Of a DNA stretch of 64,000 bases, positions 45,946 to 63,489 are shown piece by piece. The stretch is taken from contig OX344762.1 of assembly GCA_947034895.1 (NCBI GenBank), positions 83,880,981-83,944,980 on the forward strand, in the 5' to 3' direction. The notes beneath the pieces are model-generated. The model ran no database searches. It had not been told where the DNA came from and saw only the letters and a list, made by a program, of their open reading frames with translations. The stretch comes from Rhytidiadelphus loreus. Lineage: Eukaryota > Streptophyta > Bryopsida > Hypnales > Hylocomiaceae. The translations under genes were made by a program, and so were the position numbers. Each line of letters starts with the position of its first letter. The stretch's first letter is position 1.

Positions 45946-48900
45946 TTATTGGCACTCACCACTTCTCAAGCTCTGCAGAAGATGCAAATAGCCTGGCTGA
46001 TCTGGATGAATGAATCTGGTGGAAAAAAAAGAAGTGTGAGATACTTTCAACATTCTAACAAATTAACATACTCGTGACCTGAATAGCCAAAAGTCGCTGC
46101 TTTCTAATCTCCTGGAATTGAAAGAAATCGATTAGAAAGCTTAAGGTAATCAAATGTACCAAAAGAAAGAGGAAACTGTGCCCTACATTCTGGAATGGTA
46201 GAAATATGTTTTGGAAGTTACTATAATTAGCTTCCAAAGCATGCTTTTTATTTTAGTTCAGGCGCTCAGGGGTAAAGTTTATGAAATGACAAAAGGATAA
46301 GAATGAGATGAGGATGAGTAATAAATGTAATAAATAACCCTTTCATGTTGAAGAAGAGCTCACCCATGACGGAACAAAAAATCGATAATAACCAGGGCAC
46401 AATTAGGCTTGTAGTTCTGGGAAGTGCGGAGGCCTTCTACCACTTCAGAAACAGGTACGAGCTTGAAGCTTTCAACTTCACCGTCTGCACCAGTACCAGA
46501 GTGATTATCATGAGAATCATGTGCTCCAGTACCGTGACTGAGTGGTTTTTCATTAAGGTAGAGGACAATAAATCCTATACGGAACTGATCCCACTTAAAT
46601 ACTGAGCCCTGTTGCCAACTGCAACTCTCAAGTATGGTTTGAGTTATCAGTAAATGGTGTAAGTGTGAAAGGGCTAGATATCTATGGCCTCTCATGTTTG
46701 AATGGAAGTGGGATTGACTACTGCCCGTCAATAGTAGACTACAACCTCCCACTATGGAAAAATTCATACATAAGAAACTCACACATAAGTGACAAAAAAC
46801 TGAACAGATTTCGCTCTTGTACCGCAAGATGATCTCTCCACAGGTCTATCGTGATCTCCCAAAAAATCACACTCTACATATGTTAAAATGCTTAAATCGC
46901 TGCAAATAGTACCTCTACCTCAGTTAAAGAGAGGACAGGGCTTCTGATTGATACCTTTATTTGAAGGCTGGAAATCTGTGGGCAGCTCTAGATCGTAGCA
47001 GAAGAGAACGTCTCTCTTGAACGCTTCCCCCTTAATCTGCTCATAGTTGACAACTCCTACAGAGGTAGCCCTACACAAGACACCTTTTCTTCATTCGAAA
47101 TTGAAGAATACCGAGGTACTGCAAGAAAAGTTGAACTTCTGAAGGACCTCTGGTGACCTCATTGCTTAGGTTAATCTCCGTCAGCAAGAAATTCAGTCGA
47201 TATTCATTCTATCTGGTGGAAAAAAGTGAAGTAGTCAAACGAGACAAGGAAGTCGACGGACAAGGGTTAAATACACATACTTGGCAGCAAGAACTGCAGG
47301 TATTCCAGCTTCCTCGTCACATTCTTTGATAAGGTTCTCCTTGCAGCCAATTCCTTCAGCCTGGCCAAAAAAAGAAAAAATACAAGGACAAGACAGAACC
47401 CTCTTCAGACCCGATTAGAATTTGAAAATTCACAGGGATTTACAGCGTATACCTAATAAAGACACCATCCAAAATGCAACACCTAGGTTTAGTACCAAAA
47501 GGGAAGCAAATTCTCCAAAACTATCATCAACAGAAGTTGAAGGGATTTGGAAGCAGTCAGTAGGAGTTGAAGCAATTTGTGCTTCAAAGATGCCCCATTA
47601 AGAGGTCCGCCGGTGTCAACATTCGGTTCTCTATGATTTCAACTTTGAAAATCTATATAATATTATTGAAGTATTGAAACGACTAGACTTATGATTATCT
47701 TCCAGTTATTCGTGCAGTAATCTAAAATTTTAGTCCAGGTTCAGAAAAAGTGTCTCTTTTAAGAAAAGATTACATTAGTGTGAATCTCACAACACTAATA
47801 ATGATATTTAGTATTTGCAGCACTAACTACGAACTCTAACACTACATGTCAACATGAACACTATTTGCCAACTATTGTAAACTTTACTAGTGTTCATGTT
47901 GACATGTAGTGCATTGAATGTCACAAATACCACTGCTGTTACCAACACTGAACACCATTTGTCAACAAAAAGAGAATTAGAGTGAGTCAGGTGATAGGGT
48001 AAGCAACACTAAATGTACCATAACACTAAATATCATCATTATTAAAGTGGACCAAAAGAGAATTCAAGAGAAAAGCGGACAAGATCTAACCTGGCCCCCG
48101 GCAACAAGATGGTCAAGCATGCCCGGAAAGGTTTGCTTCGTCGCACTACGCTTAGCAACCCAAAGATGCTTTTCTCCATCAACTTGAACGTAGCCATTCA
48201 AGTGAACCCCATATGCCTGTTTAGTTAAGATCACATGAGACTATTTGCAAGGGAAAGTGACCCATCGAGTTCTCAGCTGAAAGAGTTCTGTAACCAGAAG
48301 AAAATGAGAACTCATGTGCATCTTAGCCTTGGGAGATTGAAAATTGCACCAAACTGTGTAGATTGCCTGGTAAAGTGGAAACGAAGCGTACTTTCGTGCC
48401 AAAAAACGGAACAGCTGCACGTTCTAAAGTGAAAAGAGGTCGTCCTCCATAACTGGTCACCACTGGAAAATGCTGCACAGGATTACCAGGAGCAACAAGA
48501 GCTGAGTCTGTTACATATACAACTATCTGACATTAGTGCTGATCAAATGTCTTAGCAGTACGTTAGCATTACAAGCTATGAAATAGGTTCTCTGTAAAAT
48601 TAGTTTCTTTCAAGAATATTTGACAACATCATCAAAGAGAACCTTCCTCATCATTCATGAGGAGGTCCCTCTATAGTCAGAATGATTATACAAAGGCCTC
48701 CAAATGTAGACCACATAAACATCTGTTCAAGTGTCAATTTTAGGTCATTTACCAAGAAAACTTCAAACCCTCAGAACGTTTGCATCCACTATACAAATAA
48801 TGCATGCTTTAGAACATTGGAATCCTCTTCCCTTTGATGATGTCCCTACCTTATATAGTCTTGAATTTGATTGGAAAGTACCTCATTGCGCCATCCAGGG

Positions 48901-49635
48901 ATGAGACCTTCCAATTCCAGTGAGCGCAACACACTTTCAATCGCATCAGTGCGTTCTCTAGGTGATTGAAGCAATTCGTGCAGCGTGACCCAGCCTTTGC
49001 TCTTCGCATTGTCCTCATCATCGTGGACAGTAAACACCTCAGGAAATCGTCTCAAATGTTGCAAAAAGCTGCCATCACACGCAGTAGCACAATTGAACTT
49101 CCACAAGATCAGTGAATATAAGACACCGATGGAAATGGTAGAGCTCATCGTAACCGAACACAAAGCTACTTCCAGACGCTTGCCTCGGATGGATGTAACC
49201 AATTCTGCTGTCTTCGAGAATAAAAGGTAAGAACTCCCCCTGCCTTTCCTGCAAGGATGCCACCAATTCCATGACTGAAACTATAAAGAGCAAGGATGCC
49301 ACCAGTTTCAACTACTAAATGCATACAGTGTGCAAAGATGTCACCAATTTCAGCTACTGAATGCATAAAGAGTGCATTCGATTGACTTTAAACCCTAAAC
49401 CCTAAAACCCAGAAGCGGCATGAAAACCTACCTGGCCAGCATTACAGGTATGAACATGTTGCCAGTAACCTTGCAGCTCCTGTGTGACTGAAGCCTGCGC
49501 TCTCACGGCACCTACCCACAACTTCGGAATGTGGCACTGTACCGCTCTTCTGACTCGAAGGCGTTCGCCCAATGCTGGTCTCAAGTGAGGCGACGCCGAG
49601 AAGCGGGAAACGCACGGCGTGGACAATGTCGCCAT
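45946..49635 (-). CDS. Nudix hydrolase 20/24-like, plastid type
   Basis: Plant NUDT20/24-type Nudix hydrolases have an N-terminal DUF4743 domain. Related proteins act on oxidised or oxo forms of thiamine diphosphate. Exons (minus): 49635-49432, 49248-49184, 49068-48882, 48472-48392, 48216-48091, 47360-47281, 47070-46955, 46484-46364, 46015-45946. The sum is 1050 nt, giving 349 aa. Residues 1-50 are rich in Ser, Arg and Ala and low in acid, like a chloroplast transit peptide. Then come RIGYIHPSF, GLIPGWRNE, LFTLERAAVPFFGTKAYG, HLNGYVQVDGEKHLWVAKRS and GMLDHLVAGGQ. The Nudix core has KECDEEAGI, keeping the metal-binding EExxxEE-type acids with Lys for Arg. The C-terminus has VIIDFLFRHG.IHPDQPGYL and ends at TAA. 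Intron 2 must be GC-AG. Intron 5 carries a palindromic repeat. Confidence 0.93.
47793..48049. mobile_element. Palindromic miniature element in NUDT intron 5
   Basis: The ends are CACTAATAATGATATTTAGT at the left and, read inward on the other strand, CACTTTAATAATGATGATAT followed by TTAGT. The centre folds: ACTACATGTCAACATGAACA (about 47842) pairs with TGTTCATGTTGACATGTAGT (about 47892). The ends resemble diverged CACTA ends, but no 3-bp duplication is visible. Confidence 0.6.
49251..49375. repeat. About 42-bp tandem repeat, three units, NUDT intron 1
   Basis: Three units begin GCAAGGATGCCACCAATT, GCAAGGATGCCACCAGTT and GCAAAGATGTCACCAATT at about 49251, 49290 and 49332. Each is followed by CA.CTAC/GAA..CATA.AG. 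On the minus strand the array ends against the exon 2 acceptor. A telomere-like AAACCCTAAACCCTAAAACC lies at 49390-49409. Confidence 0.6.
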
Positions 49636-50480
49636 CCCTAAGACTTGCGCCAGAAGTCGATCGTCTACTGATAAAACACTGCAATTGACACGGAGAACTC
49701 AAAATCCAAAACCCTGAGAACGGAGACGACCAACATCTGGGGAATGACGATGCAGGCGACGTAGAATTATTCAAAGAGAGAACGAATTGATGCACTTCGA
49801 GAATCAGACAGGTGGCTTGACACTGTGAGCAGGATTCGAACACGGTGGGTCCCATAATGTCGGAACTTTTCCCTGCAATGCAAAAAGCTATGACTTGATC
49901 ACTTCCCCCACACAGTTGCTGCTGTCGATCCCAACCCCTAGCCAGCAATTCGGAACGTTCTGTGTATATCAATCATTCACCGATAGTTCTGAAGTAGGAG
50001 GAAATCGATCAGGACAACTTTACAACAAAGATCAAGCCGGACCCTGATTCTTCTGCGCCTGTTGCGTTCACATTAGATCAATCAATGTCGATATTCCATT
50101 AATCCCTAAACCTTACAGCGCAGCGAGGTATTACATGTATTCACACTACCATCGTCAGTTTACCACAGTGGATACGTTAACACTAGAGGTGGCAGAGCTG
50201 AGAATCCCTACTGCAATATTTCACTGTTCCTTACTACCTCTGTCTCAAAATAAAATCCCGAACTAGTGGGAAACTAAACAGAAGACCACGGATTTATTTA
50301 GAGTACCACGGATTTATTTACAGACAGAAGGAGCAGAATTTTGGATCCCACCCCATTTTGAGCTCCACAATCTCCGATTAAATATTGCTGGCTGCTCTCT
50401 CTACCTTTCCACCTAACGTTTTAAGGTCCTACAATTGCTGGATTGCCCCAAATCAGGCAGCAGCAAGCAACACGCGGTGA
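49636..50480. other. NUDT upstream region and 3' flank of receptor kinase B
   Basis: Bases 49636-49876 are unique and must hold the NUDT promoter or leader. From 49877 on, the sequence is the inverted copy of 25205-26075. The inner border of the right arm is therefore only about 240 bp from the NUDT start codon. The minus-strand open frame at 49442-49972 is read out of frame with NUDT and is not taken as a gene. Confidence 0.6.
50232..50336. mobile_element. Stowaway-like MITE, rearranged copy in right arm
   Basis: The ends are TACTACCTCTGTCTCAAAAT and ACAGACAGAAGGAG. It is the counterpart of 25634-25720, but ACCACGGATTTATTTA is present twice in direct orientation and the loop is flipped relative to the left-arm copy, as after a hairpin-driven rearrangement. 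Confidence 0.65.
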
Positions 50481-58074
<7,594 letters not shown>

Positions 58075-59560
58075 AGCTAGAGATTGAATGGTGAAGCAAT
58101 CGTGATTCTCTATCTACAAGAATTCAAACCTTGCTTGACTCCAATTATATTCGATCAAGTGGTATTTGTAGCAGTCGTGGATTTTCAAGGTGAGCGTCCT
58201 CTGGCAGAGAAGAAGTTGTGACCTGCTCTGGTTGAGGTTTCCGGGACTGAAGGAGAGTGGCGATGGTGAACCTGGCTTTCGGCGTCTCTTCCGCATTCTG
58301 AAATCAGAATTAGTATACGATGGATACGCACGATGGATATCATTTGTAAAACTGTAGATGTTCTGACTTCTGAACCTTCGTCAGATCTGGCTATCACACA
58401 TGTGTTCTGAATATGTCAGGTCTACAATATAAGGTAGGTAGACCTATTGTAGACCCACTTGTCCATTTTCTTGTTGCAATAGAAAGACAAATACAGTACA
58501 AGAGTTTTTCACACAGTTTTCAGTCAACTCATTTTTCATAAAAACACACCAAATTTAGGTGGTCAAAGCAAAAACATAAATACAACTTCTCTTTTTGCAT
58601 GAAAGTGTTTATATTTTAATGTAGAATCTTTTCCTCTCCTTCTTTTTATAATGTAGAAAAATCCAATTTGAGGTTTGGATTTTTGGCTTTGCATTGGGTC
58701 ATATTTTTTCCAAAAGTGGATGAAATGCAATGAGATCCACCTACTTCCACTTCAAAATCCGGGTATTGTGTCTATTCCGTCTCCCATAAGTTGGAAAATA
58801 TTGGGATGCTCTTATTAAGATCATTGGTGCTATAATCAAGACTTCACACCATAAGTTGTTGTTTTTGACACAAATGAAACAGAATTTTATTGCAAAGAAA
58901 GAGTACACAACCACCAGTCACAATCAGGGGGGTTTTTTTGGGCGAAATTTCGCTCAACTGACAGAAATCTGACCTCTCTGGTTTCATCCCTCCAAAAATT
59001 GGCCTCTACAGTGAAGCCAACACAGGGACACATGTCCAAAAAAAAACGCTGGTCACAATAAGTTGTTGTTTTTGACACCAATGAAACGGAATTTTATTGC
59101 AAAAAAAGTGTACACAACCACCAGTCACAAGTGGCCTGGTGGGAGGAAACGCAAACAACACACACGTGATATTTTATGTCCGAGGATAGCCATTGAGTGG
59201 ACGATCCCCGTCAGCGCGGCGTTACTTCCTGAGGACAAATTCAAATACTAAACTTAATTGTTGACAGATTCTGACCCTTTTGGAAAGCCCACTTCCACTA
59301 AATTGAAGGTCTGCGCACCTACAGTACAGAACAATCCTCCAGAGTCCAGGCTCCAGAACGTCTGATGATTTGGTTTTACGCTCACTGCGGCAAAGCGTGG
59401 CAGAGTACGTACTTTGCAAAGGGAAGTGCGGAACTGCGGAACAATAACGACCACGAGGCTGTGAGCCTTGGAGTTGTCGATAAGCGTACATTTCCAAGCA
59501 GGGTTCGGGAAGGTTTTGTTTTTTTGTTTTTTCGTTTTTTTGTTTTCAGATTCCATACCC
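58075..59560 (-). promoter_or_regulatory. Upstream region of receptor kinase B with local insertions
   Basis: It shares blocks with the copy A upstream region (GACGATCCCGTC-like at about 59200, AATTTGTCCTCAGGAAGTAA antisense at about 59225-59245, GACGTTCTGGAGCC antisense). It is disrupted by about 0.3 kb of tandemly duplicated LINE-like sequence at 58851-59160, so promoter spacing differs between the paralogues. Open frames at 59222-59585 are frame-shifted against the other arm and are not taken as coding. Confidence 0.5.
58851..59150 (-). repeat. Tandem pair of LINE/SINE-like 3' tails, 207-bp period
   Basis: ATAAGTTGTTGTTTTTGACA begins at 58851 and again at 59058. Each is followed by C..ATGAAAC.GAATTTTATT, GCAAA and TACACAACCACCAGTCACAA. 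Read on the minus strand, each ends in GCAATAAAATTC.GTTTCAT then a short A-run, like a polyadenylated retroposon 3' end. Non-coding. Confidence 0.6.
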
Positions 59561-59595
59561 AAGTATGAGAATCAAGACTATGCAATACTCACTCT

Positions 59596-59676
59596 TTTTT
59601 TTTTACACAAATGAAAAGGAATTTCATGCGCAGAGATAAAAATACATGACAACCAGCCACAAGTGGCCTGGCGCAC
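59596..59676 (-). repeat. LINE/SINE-like 3' tail, third copy
   Basis: A T-run followed by ACACAAATGAAAAGGAATTT, then AAATACATGACAACCAGCCA, then CAAGTGGCCTGG. This is the same family as 58851-59150, with a different poly-T length. Confidence 0.55.
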
Positions 59677-60453
59677 AGGGGAACAGAAGTAAAAAAGAAA
59701 AAAAAAAAAAAACTCACTCTTTTTTTTGAATATAAAGTGACAATATTGGAAGTACACTAATTGTTCATTCTTTTAATGTAACAAAATATGACTAAAACCA
59801 ATCATTCGTAAACAGGGTTTATTTGATGTATTAAAATCATGTGACTTATGATCTTAAATTCTATGATCTGGCTTATCACACATAAAACTTCCAGTAAGCA
59901 ATAGATCAAAAGATTGTTAATAACTAGTCGCTAGTTATACATGCCAATAGAGCATCTTCACAGAGGTAAGCCAAACAAACCCGGCAAATGGTTGAGCGTG
60001 CCCGAAAGTTGTCCCACTAATTGCAATTAGGCTTGCTTTTCAACGTTGGCCCCTTCAAAAATCAACCAAGACACTACAAGTTGCAATGTCTTCCAAAATT
60101 GACTTGGAATACACCATTCCCTTGAAGATTGAACTTTTGGATGTATTGTGTCTCTTTACGTGGTGGATCAAAGATTAAATTGGGAACTTATAAAAGTTTG
60201 CGCCTCGACGTGCAAGAATTCTTGACAAATTCTAAGGTTTTGGATTTTGTTGATGGGAAAATGGAAAATCAGAGGCCCCTTCTTCTCACCTAACACACAC
60301 CATTTACCATGTCGCACATCCTTTTTCCCACTGCCCGGTGGAGATTCTCTTGTACAAACAAACTTATCAACTTAATTAATTGAATTAATCTGAACCTCTG
60401 CAATCAAAAACTAGTGGTTGAAGTTGGATCTTGTAGGATCACAGGAAGACCAT

Positions 60454-60658
60454 CACTAGTCTGAAATTTCTGAAATTTCTGAAATTTCTGAAATTTCTGA
60501 AATCTGAAAATCTGAAATTTCTGTCATTTTGGATGCATTGTTTTGGACAAAATCTAACAGAAATTTGTCCAAAACAACAGATTTTTGTTAGATTTTTGTT
60601 AGATTTTGTCCAAAACAACGCATCCAAAATGACAAAAGTTTCAGATTTTCTACTAGTG
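60454..60658. mobile_element. CACTA-type MITE, 205 bp
   Basis: It starts CACTAGTCTGAAATTTC and ends GATTTTCTACTAGTG, flanked by the 3-bp direct repeat CAT (60451-60453 and 60659-60661). The interior folds: ATTTTGGATGCATTGTTTTG pairs with CAAAACAACGCATCCAAAAT. A microsatellite-like CTGAAATTT run of five units sits at the left end. Its end resembles that of 13330-13994. Confidence 0.88.
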
Positions 60659-60945
60659 CATTCAATTTTCCACACTAGGGAGTGAGGTTTTGAAAATGAA
60701 CTTCAAAATGGTGCCTAATTTCAACCATAGATTACATGTATTACAAAAGTCAATCCAACCAATGAGAGTTGCCCTAAAAGCATGCTTGTATGTAGGGATT
60801 GGGATCTCTTTCTTCCTTATATAGTATATTTTTAGATGAATACAAGTAGATAGTAAAGAGCTCGATGTGGCTCTTTTTTCTTTAGCTTTGAGACTCTACA
60901 CCTAATTTTGACATTTTGATCTATAATTGGATATATCACAGCTTT

Positions 60946-61240
60946 CATTAGGGGAGATTTTAGCTAGTTGGGAGACTATTTCAGGGTTGTTCCCATTGCT
61001 GGGAACCAGTCCTGTACAGTCAGAATATAATAATAATAAATTTAAATTAAAAAATTAAAAAATTAAATTAAATTTTTAATTAAAAAATTAAAAAAATTAT
61101 TATTATTATTATTTTATATAAAATATATTAAAAAATAATATCTGACGTGGCCGTCTCCTGGCCACGTCAGATCAGCGTTCCCACAATTCCCGCAGTCCAG
61201 GAACTCACAATCTCCTAAAACGCAGGAATCTCCCCTAATG
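60946..61240. mobile_element. Inverted-repeat MITE with AT-rich core, 295 bp
   Basis: CATTAGGGGAGATT at 60946-60959 and AATCTCCCCTAATG at 61227-61240 are a 14-bp perfect inverted repeat. The core is a long TAA/TTA low-complexity stretch (61027-61140), followed by a perfect hairpin ATCTGACGTGGCC/GGCCACGTCAGAT at 61140-61172. The superfamily is not assigned. Confidence 0.7.
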
Positions 61241-62159
61241 GTTGTAGTGTTCAAGCTTCAACTAAGTTCAAAGAAGTTTTACTGTGGATTTTTTATATTA
61301 TGGATTTTGTTTTTTTTATTTAAAGTTTGTCCCTTGTGAAAGCAATAACAAACATTGTGGTTTGAAGACACCCATTGCACTTCACTAACTTGACATTGGT
61401 TTGGTTTGTTCTTGGGATGGGCACAAGTGAGGACCACATCTTCTTGGAGTAACTAGATGATTTGGCAAATCCACATCTTTGACATTTTTTGAGAAGTTTG
61501 AGGACTTAGAACTAGGGATGTTGTGTCAAATTTGTTTAATAGATATTTGTGCAAAGTATGTATAGATGTTTTGTGTCAAAAAAATGTATAATGATATTTT
61601 AGAACTAGGTTCTAACAAGTAACAATACATATATAAAGTGATCAAATATTGTTCCATAGGCAATTGGTAACTTTAATATCCAACTTATCTTAGGGAAAAA
61701 ATAGGATGCTAATGATTTTTTGTCAAAAAATGCTTAGTTTTTATAGAAAAGGAATTTTTTCCTAGACATGAAACTATATGATTGGTGATGATTAGAATAA
61801 TGCCCTCTTGAAGGAATGTTCCAGAAAAGATCTTTTTTTGACACAAATGAAATGGAATTTCATTACATAGGAAAATACATACACACTAGCCACAAGTGGT
61901 TGGGGTGAACTAATCCCTTTAGTTGTCCCCCCAAAGTCATTCTAGGGCTACAAGTAAAATAAAAGACCCCCTATTTTGTACTTGATTAATTTATCTACTA
62001 CACCTCTTCTAACTAATTTGGGGTCTCTGATGCAAATATGAATTCAAAATTTGCAAATTTTATCATGTGTGGAAAATTAAAAATTTTAGCATTTTTCCTT
62101 GGGGACAAGTGAGGGGAGCAAGTCAACTTAGCCCCATAGGTGGCCTGGTTGTTTGGGAA
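61241..62159. other. Right-arm insertion sequence, no gene
   Basis: No coding sequence is seen. A fourth LINE-like tail lies at 61835-61910 (TTTTTTTGACACAAATGAAA through CACAAGTGG), and a lone fragment of the 81-bp repeat unit at 62038-62053. Confidence 0.5.
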
Positions 62160-63114
62160 GTTTTTGAAGTTGCCCTATTAATTTTGACTCTTGTTTGTAG
62201 AAAGAGCAAGGGTCCAAGGGTGCCAGTTGCATCATTTCTTTATAAAAAATCTTCCAATTCATTTCCATTAGTATCAAATTATCATTAGTCACTTTCTTTC
62301 AACTTCAAATTTTGCAAAAGCTACAATCCTCTTTTTTCAAAGTCATGTTAGTTTTGAAACTAAACTCCAAATATCATTACATTTAGATGAGACACAAATG
62401 ATGGAGCTAGGATTAGTTGCCATGAGTCCATGACCAACCCGAAATCCCGAATGCAATATCCGCCCCTACCCTATCCAAGTACCTAAAGCCCTTCAACAAC
62501 CCCTCTGCAAGTGATACATGCCTTAGCGTGTCCAAGAACATACCCCATTTCTATTAATTGTGTTGCATATTGCAATTAGTGCATGATGGTTTGGAATTCT
62601 TTGTTTACAAACCTATTTTTGGATGTCATTCCATTGCTTTCTATGTGTTTACAGACAAGAAATTCATTTTTGTTCATGGTTTTTGTGCCTCTATAGATCC
62701 ACATGTCACTAGAAAAAGACTCCTATTTCATTGAAAAATTCTCATTTTAATGAATATAGTGTACCACCTCTTACAACCTGAGTATTAGCCTTGGATTTGA
62801 AATGGCAAGTGACTAAAAATTTGACAAATTCATAAAAGGAGCAACTATATATCCACCTTTTAGTTTTGCACATTAATTGGTTGTCGGTCCCTTCAAATTT
62901 TTTGTCCAATTTTGGATCCTCTATTTTCTTACTCCAACCTACAATTTTTCTAAAGGCATCGTCTAACAATGAACTATCCTTTGGTTCTCTCTGAACATTG
63001 TTTCCAAAGTGCCAAGAAAGTCAATGAAATATATAAGAAGGCAAAATATTCATTAATCTTTCACATGTAAATGTGTCTGGTCTGTAATGAAAAAATTGGG
63101 TAACTATCAATGAC
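62160..63114. other. Outer part of right arm, old non-coding repeat
   Basis: This is the inverted match of 14690-15360 and 16470-16540. Open frames in the two arms (15032-15244 and 62742-62969) do not correspond in frame or strand, so neither is taken as a gene. Confidence 0.5.
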
Positions 63115-63407
63115 TGTTAGGGATATTAACTCTAAAACCTTCTAGTTCTTTTTACTTTAGGTTAATGTTAGGGACATGACCTTTCGAATCTTCTAGTTCC
63201 TTTTACTTTGGATTAATATTAGTTCCTTTTATTTTATATATAGGGGTCGAGACTAAAGAGTCCTTTAGTCTTGACAATACACCTCTTGAATCTTAGCTCT
63301 TGCTTAGTATTGTACCTTTTATATTATAATATTGAGTCTTGTTATCCAAAATCCTTCTTGCCTTGTTTTGTATCTTGTGTCCGTTACAATTTGTCAAGAT
63401 TGACTCA
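63115..63407 (+). mobile_element. 5' LTR of a retrotransposon
   Basis: It starts TGTTAGGGATATTAAC and ends near CA at 63407, about 293 bp. A TATA-like TTTTATATATAGGG is at 63231-63245. Just after it, TTTGAATATCAGAGTGAG (about 63408-63425) resembles the usual initiator-Met tRNA primer site with one insertion. A gag-like remnant follows. The 3' LTR would lie beyond the window, so the borders are inferred. Confidence 0.6.
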
Positions 63408-63489
63408 TTTGAATATCAGAGTGAGGGTCCTTCTTGAGGTTGCAATTTATCCTCCAAGATTTTATTCTTGGTTATTCTTATCTTTTAGT

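Noticed and set aside
49390..49409. Telomere-like AAACCCTAAACCCTAAAACC
   Set aside because: Only about three units in an intron. Similar short runs (54844-54857) are common in plant DNA and do not mark a telomere.
49820..49860. tRNA-like T-arm sequence on the minus strand (GTTCGAATCC)
   Set aside because: The flanking bases do not pair as a T-stem, and no acceptor, D or anticodon arm could be found upstream.
49442..49972. 176-codon minus-strand open frame
   Set aside because: It overlaps NUDT exon 1 in another frame and extends into the duplicated 3' flank of the receptor gene. No domain was seen.
59222..59585. Overlapping open frames upstream of receptor kinase B, similar to 16595-16819
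   Set aside because: The two arms differ by frame shifts here, so the similarity is DNA-level duplication, not a conserved protein.
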